Source: Paraburkholderia monticola (GTDB taxonomy: Bacteria; Pseudomonadota; Gammaproteobacteria; Burkholderiales; Burkholderiaceae). From it: a stretch of DNA of 64,000 nt. Within the stretch, counting starts at the first letter, position 1. The number at the start of each line of letters is the position of its first letter. A program made the translations under genes and the position numbers. Below, piece by piece: positions 9,647 to 17,587 of this stretch. The DNA lies in contig NZ_LRBG01000009.1 of the NCBI RefSeq assembly GCF_001580545.1, positions 141,361 through 205,360 on the forward strand, in the 5' to 3' direction. The notes under the pieces are model-generated. The model was given only the letters and a program-made list of their open reading frames with translations, searched no databases and was not told the DNA's origin.

Positions 9647-9665
9647 GACAACACTTCGGTGAAAC

Positions 9666-10007
9666 TCAGACTTCGAGCAGCTCGACTTCGAACACGAGCG
9701 TCGCGTTCGGCGGAATCACGCCGCCTGCGCCGCGCACGCCGTAGCCGAGTTGCGGCGGAATGGTCAGCTTGCGCTTGCCGCCGACCTTCATGCCTTGCAC
9801 GCCTTCGTCCCAGCCCTTGATGACCATGCCGCCGCCCAGCACGAATGCGAACGGGTCATTGCGGTCTTTGCTCGAATCGAACTTCTGGCCGTCAGTCAGC
9901 CAGCCCGTGTAGTGCACGGTCACGGTCTTGCCGGCCACGGCTTCGGCGCCGGTGCCTTCCACGAGGTCTTCGTATTTCAGGCCGGATTCGGTCGTCACAG
10001 TCGACAT
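9666..10007 (-). CDS. FKBP-type peptidyl-prolyl cis-trans isomerase
   Basis: A minimal single-domain FKBP of 113 residues that speeds cis-trans isomerisation of X-Pro bonds in folding proteins. Family motifs [34 protein letters not shown] and [12 protein letters not shown] are intact. There is no signal peptide, transmembrane segment or IF/SlyD insertion, so it is cytosolic with prolyl isomerase activity only. A strong GAGGAG ribosome site precedes the ATG. It is the first gene of a probable two-gene unit with the AraC regulator. Confidence 0.94.
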   Translation of the reverse strand: MSTVTTESGLKYEDLVEGTGAEAVAGKTVTVHYTGWLTDGQKFDSSKDRNDPFAFVLGGGMVIKGWDEGVQGMKVGGKRKLTIPPQLGYGVRGAGGVIPPNATLVFEVELLEV

Positions 10008-10160
10008 GCGTTGCTCCTCAATTCAAAACGTAAAAGCGACATTGTAGGCGCGTTGAGGCCAATCGCCGAATCCTGCCGGGTTGTGTCGGATCGAGCAGAT
10101 GGCACACGGATTGCGTCCTGCCTCGCCGCCTACCGGACTGGTCGGCCCGGACGGGATGCC

Positions 10161-10166
10161 TATAAT
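10161..10166 (+). promoter_or_regulatory. Candidate -10 element for the kinase-like gene
   Basis: A perfect TATAAT lies 44 bases upstream of the GTG start at 10211. The -35 region 17 bases further up (near CTGGTC) is a poor match to TTGACA, so the promoter may need an activator. This is the only promoter-like element I see in the divergent FKBP/kinase spacer. Confidence 0.4.
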
Positions 10167-10210
10167 GAGGCTTCCTGCCATCAACCAGCATTGCCTGAGA
10201 GGACTCGATC

Positions 10211-11032
10211 GTGACTACGTCACCCACCGGGACTGCTGGCGCCCAGCCGGCGTCCGCCGGCTTCGTCATCTCCGAACGCAGCGCGCTCCTGCGCGCGGAA
10301 ACCGCGTTGTTCATGCGCGATCATGTGTTGTCGCTGGTATCGCACGACTTGCGCGGTCCATTGAATGCGATTCATAGCTGGGCGTATGTTCTCGAGCGCA
10401 AGCTCGACGCGAACGATCCCAATTCGCAGCGCGCGATCACCGGCATTCGCAGCGGCGTCGATCAGCAGGTGAAGCTGCTCGAGACGATCGTCGATGCGAC
10501 GCGCGCCGAAACGAAATCGCTTGCGCTGCACTACGAACCCTTTCCGCTGCATCCGCTGCTCGACGAGACCGTCGAGGAAGTCCGCACTGGCCTCGCCCGC
10601 TCGCGCGGCGTGGAAGTGCGGCTCGACTCGCAGCTCGCCACCGAGCAACTGAACGGTGACCGCGCCCGCCTCGCCGCGGCGCTATGGCTCATGCTGACGT
10701 TCGCCACCGAAGCGAGCGCGCGCGACGCCGAGGTTGCACTGGCCGCGCGCGTCGACAACGGCACATGGCACGCGAGCGTCACGTACCAGACGAACGATGC
10801 GGCATTGAACGACGCCGCGCTGCCACATGTGCTCGAAGCGTTCGCGCGCAAGCAGGCAGGTGAGCCGCGCGAGGCGAAGCGCATCGCATGGGTGTTCGCG
10901 TTGTGCAAGCGCGTCGCGGAGGCGCACGGCGGCAACTTCGAGCAAGTCGATCCGACCGAAGCGGGCAGCGTCGCGGCGACCGCCGCCACGCTCGTGCTGC
11001 GCGTACCGATGAGCGCGACGGCACCGAAATGA
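10211..11032 (+). CDS. Soluble histidine-kinase-like protein with degenerate ATPase domain
   Basis: A 273-residue protein without transmembrane segment, PAS or receiver domain. Residues 36-105 are a good HisKA dimerisation/phosphoacceptor domain with the H-box SHDLRGPLNAIHSW (His45). Residues 110-267 follow the outline of a HATPase_c domain, but the ATP-binding motifs are gone: the N-box reads LWLMLTFATEA (no Asn), the G1 position reads TNDAALN (no DxGxG), and the G2 position reads AKRIAWVFALCK (no glycines). The closing VAEAHGG is kept. The GTG start is supported by AGAGGA 8 bases upstream. No response regulator gene is adjacent. It may be a pseudokinase or a phosphotransfer/phosphatase partner rather than an autokinase. 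Confidence 0.75.
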   Translation: MTTSPTGTAGAQPASAGFVISERSALLRAETALFMRDHVLSLVSHDLRGPLNAIHSWAYVLERKLDANDPNSQRAITGIRSGVDQQVKLLETIVDATRAETKSLALHYEPFPLHPLLDETVEEVRTGLARSRGVEVRLDSQLATEQLNGDRARLAAALWLMLTFATEASARDAEVALAARVDNGTWHASVTYQTNDAALNDAALPHVLEAFARKQAGEPREAKRIAWVFALCKRVAEAHGGNFEQVDPTEAGSVAATAATLVLRVPMSATAPK

Positions 11033-11123
11033 GTGCCGCGCGCGAATGCGTTGGCGCACGATAAATATTTCATCGAGCTTTCAGTCTCTATACTGACGAC
11101 TTTTGTTGCCGGAGCCCCTCGCT

Positions 11124-12467
11124 TTGATCCAGGTTGTCGCCCTCATCGGTGCAGCGTTTCTGGTTGCCCTCAACGGCTTTTTCGTTGCCGCCGAATTCGG
11201 TCTGGTCAAACTGCGGCAGACCCGCGTGCAAAGCCTCGCCACCCGGCATGGCATGCGCGGACGTCTGCTCGCGAAGGTGCACGGACAGCTCGACGCTTAT
11301 CTCTCGGCGTGCCAGCTCGGCATCACGCTCGCGTCGCTCGGGCTCGGCTGGATCGGCGAACCCGCGTTCGCGCAACTGCTGATGCCGCTGTTCGCGATCA
11401 TCGGCGTCGAGTCGGAGCAGTTGATCCACGGCATCTCGCTGTTCTTCGCGTTCTCGTGCATTTCGTTCCTGCATATCGTGGTCGGCGAACTCGCGCCGAA
11501 ATCGCTGGCGATTCGCGAGGCGGAGAAGATTTCGCTGTGGGCGGCCATGCCGCTGTACGCCTTCTATTGGGTGATGTACCCGGCTATCTGGGTGCTCAAC
11601 AAAAGCGCGAACACCGTGCTGAAAGCTGCGGGGCTCGATAGCGAGCACGGCCACGACTCGCATTACTCCACCGAAGAACTGAAGCTGATCCTGCGCGGCC
11701 GCCGCGCGAACGTCGCGAGCGAATTCGGTTCGTCGGCCGGCGCGTATAGCCAGGACGAATGGAACACGATCGCGCATTCGCTCGATTTCTCGCGCATGAC
11801 CGTATCGGACCTGATGCGGCCGTCGCATGAAATGGTCGGCCTGCGACGCGATTTGCCGCTGCGCGAGAACATGCAGGTGGTCGCGCGGCATCGTTTCAGC
11901 CGCTATCCGCTGTTCGAGGATGCATCGGGCGAGCGCGTGGCCGGCATGATCCATCTGAAGGACCTGCTGCTTGCGCGCCAGGCGGGCAGCACGCTCGACG
12001 ACCTGTCGCGCTACGTGCGGCCCGTGCAGTACGTGAAGCCAGAGATGCCGGCGCTGGAGCTGTTCCGGCGCTTTCGCAAGGGCGCGCCGCACTTCGCGCT
12101 GGTCGGCCACAAGAACGCGAAGCCGATCGGCTTCCTCACGCTCGACAACCTGCTCGGCGCGCTGGTCGGGCAGATCCACGACGAATTCCGCCAGGGCGAC
12201 GCCGACTGGACGCGCATGGACGACGGCACGCTGATGGGCAAGGGCAGCTTGCCGGTGGTATCGCTCGAACGCGCGCTGGGTATCGACATCGATGAAGGCA
12301 AGGCCGAATCGGTCGGCGGCCTCGTGATCCAGGCGCTCAACGATCTGCCGGGCGAAGGGCAGCGCGTCGAGTTCGAAGACTTCGACGTCGTCGTCAAGAA
12401 GATGAAGGGACCGCGCATCGTGCTCGTGCGCGTGTATCCGAAGGTGTTCGACGACGAGGGCGGTTGA
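11124..12467 (+). CDS. CNNM/CorC-type membrane protein (DUF21-CBS-CorC_HlyC)
   Basis: Inner-membrane protein of 447 residues: an N-terminal DUF21/CNNM transmembrane domain (about 1-200, with FFVAAEFGLVKLRQTRV), two CBS domains (about 215-335) and a C-terminal CorC_HlyC domain. Relatives are linked to magnesium and cobalt efflux or resistance; the older name is hemolysin family protein. The TTG at 11124 is chosen because GGAG lies 9 bases upstream and the family begins at IQVVALIG; TTGs at 11103 and 11106 lack a ribosome site. It is convergent with treY, and the stop overlaps a small hairpin. Confidence 0.85.
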   Translation: MIQVVALIGAAFLVALNGFFVAAEFGLVKLRQTRVQSLATRHGMRGRLLAKVHGQLDAYLSACQLGITLASLGLGWIGEPAFAQLLMPLFAIIGVESEQLIHGISLFFAFSCISFLHIVVGELAPKSLAIREAEKISLWAAMPLYAFYWVMYPAIWVLNKSANTVLKAAGLDSEHGHDSHYSTEELKLILRGRRANVASEFGSSAGAYSQDEWNTIAHSLDFSRMTVSDLMRPSHEMVGLRRDLPLRENMQVVARHRFSRYPLFEDASGERVAGMIHLKDLLLARQAGSTLDDLSRYVRPVQYVKPEMPALELFRRFRKGAPHFALVGHKNAKPIGFLTLDNLLGALVGQIHDEFRQGDADWTRMDDGTLMGKGSLPVVSLERALGIDIDEGKAESVGGLVIQALNDLPGEGQRVEFEDFDVVVKKMKGPRIVLVRVYPKVFDDEGG

Positions 12468-12491
12468 GGCGCGAGCCAACCTCACGCCTCA
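12465..12491. terminator. Weak hairpin between convergent genes
   Basis: TGAGGCG (12465-12471) pairs with CGCCTCA (12485-12491), overlapping the CNNM stop codon and lying just beyond the treY stop. There is no U-tract on either strand, so a role in bidirectional termination is only a possibility. Confidence 0.3.
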
Positions 12492-12506
12492 GCCGGTCTC
12501 ACCGCG

Positions 12507-15374
12507 TCAGCTTCGCGGCACCCCATCCTCGACCAGTACCGCGACCGGCATCGCGGCGAGCGCGTCGCGCAGATACAGCAACCCGTGATCGTCGACTTTC
12601 GGCGCGGCGGGGCTCAGCCAGTCGAACAGCGCACGCGCCGACAGATCGGCCGGCATTTCGATGGCCGTATCCGCCCATTGCGCCGGCTCGACGAGCGGCA
12701 GATCCGTGGCGGCGCCGAGCAAGCCCGTGGCCAACCGGCTCGCAATCACCACGGCCCACGCATTGCCATGCCGTCGCGCAAACGCGATCACGTTCGACGC
12801 ATGCGCGCCGCGCACCTCGAGCGGCAGATACGTGCCCTGACTCAGCAGTTCCGGCAGATGCGCGCGCAACGCCAGCACACGCTGAATCACCGCGAGCTTC
12901 ACGCGCCCGTCGCGCCAGTCCGCGAGAAATTCCGACGGCGGCGTTTGCGTTTGCGGCAGCCACGCCTCGCGTTTCGCGAAATCGACGGGCCGCCGATTGT
13001 CCGGATCGACGAGGCTGAAGTCCCACAGCTCGGTGCCTTGATAAAGATCAGGGATCCCAGGCGAGGCGAGACGCAGCACCGTCTGCTGCAGACTATTGAG
13101 CGCGCCCGCGCGGCCGATCCGCTCGACGAACGCCGATAGCTCCTTCAGAAAGGCGTCGCGCCGCTGCGGCGCGAGGATGCCGAACACGAATTCGCGGCAG
13201 CCGGCTTCGTAGGCTTCGTCGGGCGCGAGCCAGCTGGTTTGCAGCTTCGCTTCGCGCAGCGCCTTCAACTGCCATTGCGCGACACGCTCGGCCAACTCCT
13301 TGACGCCGGCTTCATCGTCGGCACGCAGCGCCGGCGGCCAGCAACCCACCAGCGTCTGATACAGCATCGCCTCGGCGGCGGGGCCGGGCGCCCATGCGTC
13401 GCTCTTGTCCTCGCTCACGCTGCTGATCGGCGCGCCGTCGAGCGCGCGCCGCTGCGGCGCGTTCAGCGTCGACCATGCACGCAACGTCGCGCCCCACTCG
13501 TCGGCGATCTCGCTGAGCACCGCGAGCCGCGCGCGCACGTCTTCACCGCGCTTGTGATCGTGCGTGGCGGTGGCGAGCATGGCATGCGGAAAGCGTTGCG
13601 CGCGCTCCAGGTTGCCCGCGTGAAACTGCTCGGCCGACAGTGCGAACTCGCCCGGGTCCGAGCCGACTTCGTTGCGCGACAGCAGACGGCCGTAGCGATA
13701 GCACGCGGTATCTTCGATCGCCTTGGCGGCGAGCGGCGCGGTCAACTGCGAAAACAGCGTTTGCGCGCTACGCCTAGCCGAACCCACATGCGGGGGCGGT
13801 CCACCGCTTTGCGCCTGCTGCTGCGCCTGCGCGCCGGGCCGCACGGGCGGCGCGTCTTCGGCGCTGCCGCCGAGCCACGCACTCACACGCTCGAGCGCGA
13901 CATGGTCCGAGCGCGGCAGCGAAGCGCGCGCGCCCTCGAGCGCCGGCTCGAAATAGACGTTGTCGGCGGCGCTGCGCAGGGCGTTCTGCGGATACATGCG
14001 GTACACGGGAAAATGCACGACCAGTTCGGTCAGCACGCGGCGCAGCGTCGTGTAGGTGAAGTCGCGCGTGCTCAGCGAATCGCGTGCGATCCGATGCAGC
14101 GCGCGCGCCGCACGGTCCAGTTCCGCGGAAAGGTTTTCCGCGAGAACCTTGCGACGCGCTGCGAGCGCTTCGTCGGCAAAGCGCGCGCTGCGGCCCGTGA
14201 GTTCGGCCCACGTGCGCGCGAGCGGCTCGGCACCGGCCGGATCGTGCAGCAGCGCGCCGACGTCGCTCATGAAGTCGTAGCCGGTGGTGCCGTCGACGGG
14301 CCAGTCGTCGCGCAACGGCTCGCCGCGGCCGAGAATCTTTTCGACCACCACGTACGGCGCGGTGTCGCGCAACTCGCTGAGCCGTTGGCGCAGACGCTGG
14401 CAGTATTCGCGCGGCTCGGCGAGCCCGTCGATGTGATCGATCCGCAAACCGTCGATGAGCCCTTCGCGATAGAGACGAAAGATCAGCGCATGCACGGCCT
14501 CGAACACCTCGGGCCGCTCGACGCGCACGCCGGCGAGGCCCGCGATGTCGAAGAAGCGCCGCCAGTTCACTTCGTCGGAGGCGGTGCGCCACCACGCGAG
14601 GCGGAAATGCTGGCGCTCGATCAGCCGATGCAAGCGGTCGCGTGTGACCGGATCCGCGGGCGCGTAAGTCTCCAGCACGAACTCGATCGCCGAGCCGCCT
14701 TCGCGCGCGACGAACTCGCGCAGCGCGTCGCGCGCTTCGGCGGCACGCGGCTGATCGGCGGGTTGCGTCGTGAGGCCCTGAAAGCGACTGGCGAGCGCGC
14801 TCAGATCGGCGCGGTCGGCGCCTTGCAGGATCACCGCGTAATCGACCGGGCAGACCGGGAACACGTGCGGGCCGTAGCCGATATAAAAGCGTGCGCTGTC
14901 GGCATCGAAATGCAGCCCGATGCGGGCCGCCGCCAATTCTTCACCGTACGACGCGCCGAGCGTCGGCAGCAGCACCTTGCCGCGCAGCGCGGGATCGGGC
15001 GAATGCCAGTCGACGTCGAAGTGACGCGCATAGGCGCTGTGGCGGCCCCATTCGAGGATGTCGAGCCACCATGCGTTGCTCGATCCGCCGACTCCCATGT
15101 GATTCGGCACGATGTCGACAACGAGACCCATGTCGTGCGCGCGCAGCTTCTCGACGAGGCGCTTCAGGCCCGCCTCGCCACCGCATTCGGCGCTGACCTG
15201 GGTGTAGTCGACGGTGTCGTAGCCGTGCAGCGAGCCGGGTGCGGCCGTCGTGATCGGCGAGGTGTAGACGTGGCTGATGCCGAGCGCGGCGAAGTAGTCG
15301 ACGTGCCGCGCGGCGTCGTCGAACGTGAAGCCTCCATGAAACTGGAGACGCAACGTGGAGCGAGGGACGGTCAT
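12507..15374 (-). CDS. treY: Malto-oligosyltrehalose synthase
   Basis: GH13 enzyme that isomerises the reducing-end glucose of a maltodextrin to a trehalose-type alpha,alpha-1,1 bond; TreZ then releases trehalose. It has 955 residues. The start SSTLRLQFHGGFTFDDA-like segment is typical (here RSTLRLQFHGGFTF). The nucleophile region GLRIDHIDGL is near residue 310, the acid VVVEKILGRGE near 345, and GIPDLYQGTELWDFSLVDP near the C-terminus. A Gln/Pro-rich insert (about residues 508-525) is not a family feature. The ATG at 15374 overlaps the malQ stop by 4 bases, so translation is probably coupled. The open frame runs on upstream, but that part is out-of-frame malQ. Last gene of the sugar operon. 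Confidence 0.95.
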   Translation of the reverse strand: MTVPRSTLRLQFHGGFTFDDAARHVDYFAALGISHVYTSPITTAAPGSLHGYDTVDYTQVSAECGGEAGLKRLVEKLRAHDMGLVVDIVPNHMGVGGSSNAWWLDILEWGRHSAYARHFDVDWHSPDPALRGKVLLPTLGASYGEELAAARIGLHFDADSARFYIGYGPHVFPVCPVDYAVILQGADRADLSALASRFQGLTTQPADQPRAAEARDALREFVAREGGSAIEFVLETYAPADPVTRDRLHRLIERQHFRLAWWRTASDEVNWRRFFDIAGLAGVRVERPEVFEAVHALIFRLYREGLIDGLRIDHIDGLAEPREYCQRLRQRLSELRDTAPYVVVEKILGRGEPLRDDWPVDGTTGYDFMSDVGALLHDPAGAEPLARTWAELTGRSARFADEALAARRKVLAENLSAELDRAARALHRIARDSLSTRDFTYTTLRRVLTELVVHFPVYRMYPQNALRSAADNVYFEPALEGARASLPRSDHVALERVSAWLGGSAEDAPPVRPGAQAQQQAQSGGPPPHVGSARRSAQTLFSQLTAPLAAKAIEDTACYRYGRLLSRNEVGSDPGEFALSAEQFHAGNLERAQRFPHAMLATATHDHKRGEDVRARLAVLSEIADEWGATLRAWSTLNAPQRRALDGAPISSVSEDKSDAWAPGPAAEAMLYQTLVGCWPPALRADDEAGVKELAERVAQWQLKALREAKLQTSWLAPDEAYEAGCREFVFGILAPQRRDAFLKELSAFVERIGRAGALNSLQQTVLRLASPGIPDLYQGTELWDFSLVDPDNRRPVDFAKREAWLPQTQTPPSEFLADWRDGRVKLAVIQRVLALRAHLPELLSQGTYLPLEVRGAHASNVIAFARRHGNAWAVVIASRLATGLLGAATDLPLVEPAQWADTAIEMPADLSARALFDWLSPAAPKVDDHGLLYLRDALAAMPVAVLVEDGVPRS

Positions 15375-17587
15375 GGCGTGTCGGGCTCCGCAGACGTGTT
15401 GGATGAAGGCGCGGCCGCACCGTGCGCGGCCGCGGCGCGGCGCGCGCTGTCGACGGCCAGCAGGCGGTCGGTGAACGTGGGGTCGTCGAACATCGCGTCG
15501 ATGGCCAACGACATGCGGCGGCGCCAGTTCGGGTGTTCGTCGATCGAGCCCGGCAGGTTCGGTTGTTCGGCGAGCGCGAGCAGGTCTTCGAGCGGGAACG
15601 TGACGAGCGCACCGGGTGTGGAGGCGACGAACGCGAGCGCTTCGTCGACCGGCGCGTTGTCGGCGTCTGGCTGCGCGACGTCGCGCGCGGCCACGCCCGC
15701 TTGCTGGAACGCGCGCCACAGGTCGGCACGTTCGCCCGCGCGCGCTTCGAGCGCCGCTTCCTCGGGATCGCGCCCGTCGGCGCGCGCCATCGTCTGGCCG
15801 ATGCGGTTGCGCCAGATGATGTCGCTGCCGCGCCACCAGCCGGCCACGGTCGGCAGATCGTGGGTGGTGGTCGTGCCGACCGCGTAGCGGTCCCAGGCGG
15901 CCGGGGCCTTGAAGCCGCGGCCGTCGGGCGCGCCTTCGAACCACAACACGCGAATCCCTTCGATGCCGTGCTCGTCGAGCCGTTCGCGAAAGCCAGGCGG
16001 CACGGTGCCGAGATCCTCGCCGATCACGATCGCGCGATGCCGCCAGGATTCGAGCGCGATCAACCGCAGCAGGTCTTCGAGTGGATAGCGCAGATACGCG
16101 CCGTTGCGTGCGCTTTCGCCCTCGGGCACGAGCCACAGACGTCGCAAGCCGAGGATGTGATCGATGCGGATGCCGCCGGCGTGCGCGAATGCCGCGCGCA
16201 GCATGTCGATGAAGGCGACGAAGCCTTGCGTGCGCATCGCGCGCGGCGAGAACGTGGTGAGTCCCCACGACTGGCCGGCCTGGTTGAACAGGTCGGGCGG
16301 CGCGCCGACCGACACGCCCTGCAGCATGTCGTCGGGATAGGACCATGCATGACTGCCGGCGCTGTCGCAACCCACCGCGAGATCGGCGATCAGGCCGATC
16401 GCCATGCCGGCTTCGCGCGCGGTGTGCTGCGCGTGCAACAGGCCGCGCGAGGCGAGCCACTGCAGGAACAGATGAAAGTCCACTTCATGGCGATGCGCGG
16501 CGGCGAATGCCTCGACTTCGGGGCTGCGCGGGTCGCGCAACGCGTCGGGCCAGTTACGCCAATGACCGTCGCCGCCCTGCGCGAGTTGCGCGGCCTGCAG
16601 TGCTTCGAAGCGCGCGTGATCTTCGAGCGCGCGCCCCGCGCGTTCGCAGAAGCCGTGAAATTCGAGCGCGCGTGGCGAGTGCTGGGGACGCTCGTTCGCG
16701 TCGAACTGTTCGTACAGTGTGCGCAACACCCTGAGCTTCAGCGGTGTCGCGTTGGGCCAATCGATCAGCGACAGGTCCTCGTATTTCGACCATGCGGTGC
16801 CGGCCTGCGCCGCCGCGGACGCAAACGCTTCCGCGCCGAACAGCGCGGCCGGATCGATATGCGTGACGTTGAGCCACAACCGCGACGACGGCGCGTAGGG
16901 GCTGAAGCGCTGGGGCTGCGCGCTGAACATCGCGTGCGTCGGACTGACCGCGAGCGCATGCGCGCCGCGCTGCGCGCCGTGCCGCGCAAGCTGTGCGAGC
17001 GCCGTGTAATCGCCGATGCCGCCATCGCCGATGCGGCGCAAGCCATACAGCTGCGCGGCGATGCCCCACAGCGGCGGCATGGGCCGCGAGGCGGCGCGAT
17101 CGGTTTCGCCGCCGTGTAGCGTGCGCCACGCGTCGGCGACGGTATAGCAGCGCGGCGGCGCGATCGCGAGCGTCATGCGTTGATCGTTGATGACGAGCGT
17201 GTGATAGCCCGCTTCGTCGATCGGCGCGAGCAGCGCTTCCTCGCCTTTCGGGGCAGTGAAGCGGCCGTCGATGATCGCGCCGCTCTCAAGCTCGATCCGG
17301 TAATGGCTACCCGACTTGACCGCGGCCGCGGGCAGCGCGATGCCACCCCCGATCACCGCGGTCATCAGCGGCGGCAGTCGGCGGCCCGATAGTTCGGCCT
17401 CCAATGCAGCCGCGCTGTGGCGGATATCGGTGGCGTTGGCGCACGGCAGACCCATGCGTTCGAGCAGCGTCGCGAGCGTGTTCTCGGGCACGTGTTGCGT
17501 GTCGTCGTGCGCGTCCTGCCACTGCACCTCGAAGCCTGCACGGGTGGCGAGCGCGGCGAGCCGGTCGTTGGGGCGTCGGGTCGTCAC
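15371..17587 (-). CDS. malQ: 4-alpha-glucanotransferase (amylomaltase)
   Basis: GH77 enzyme that disproportionates maltodextrins, lengthening short chains so that TreY can act on them and releasing glucose. It has 738 residues from the GTG at 17587. The nucleophile region GIRIDHILGLRRLW is near residue 474, the acid VIGEDLGTVPPG near 523 and THDLPTVAGWW near 575. The N-terminal domain (about 1-150) is the extended type seen in E. coli MalQ. The GTG is chosen because it overlaps the treZ stop by 4 bases and the homology starts there. It is translationally coupled to treZ upstream and treY downstream. Confidence 0.94.
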   Translation of the reverse strand: MTTRRPNDRLAALATRAGFEVQWQDAHDDTQHVPENTLATLLERMGLPCANATDIRHSAAALEAELSGRRLPPLMTAVIGGGIALPAAAVKSGSHYRIELESGAIIDGRFTAPKGEEALLAPIDEAGYHTLVINDQRMTLAIAPPRCYTVADAWRTLHGGETDRAASRPMPPLWGIAAQLYGLRRIGDGGIGDYTALAQLARHGAQRGAHALAVSPTHAMFSAQPQRFSPYAPSSRLWLNVTHIDPAALFGAEAFASAAAQAGTAWSKYEDLSLIDWPNATPLKLRVLRTLYEQFDANERPQHSPRALEFHGFCERAGRALEDHARFEALQAAQLAQGGDGHWRNWPDALRDPRSPEVEAFAAAHRHEVDFHLFLQWLASRGLLHAQHTAREAGMAIGLIADLAVGCDSAGSHAWSYPDDMLQGVSVGAPPDLFNQAGQSWGLTTFSPRAMRTQGFVAFIDMLRAAFAHAGGIRIDHILGLRRLWLVPEGESARNGAYLRYPLEDLLRLIALESWRHRAIVIGEDLGTVPPGFRERLDEHGIEGIRVLWFEGAPDGRGFKAPAAWDRYAVGTTTTHDLPTVAGWWRGSDIIWRNRIGQTMARADGRDPEEAALEARAGERADLWRAFQQAGVAARDVAQPDADNAPVDEALAFVASTPGALVTFPLEDLLALAEQPNLPGSIDEHPNWRRRMSLAIDAMFDDPTFTDRLLAVDSARRAAAAHGAAAPSSNTSAEPDTP

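Noticed and set aside
13239..15887. Open frame of 882 codons on the plus strand, opposite treY and malQ
   Set aside because: The composition is Arg/Ala/Gln-rich with no domain, and it lies exactly opposite two well-conserved enzymes. High GC in third positions produces such frames.
15375..16460. Upstream extension of the treY frame (another 362 codons)
   Set aside because: It is out-of-frame malQ, strongly Arg/Pro-rich and not homologous; the treY ATG at 15374 overlaps the malQ stop as expected.
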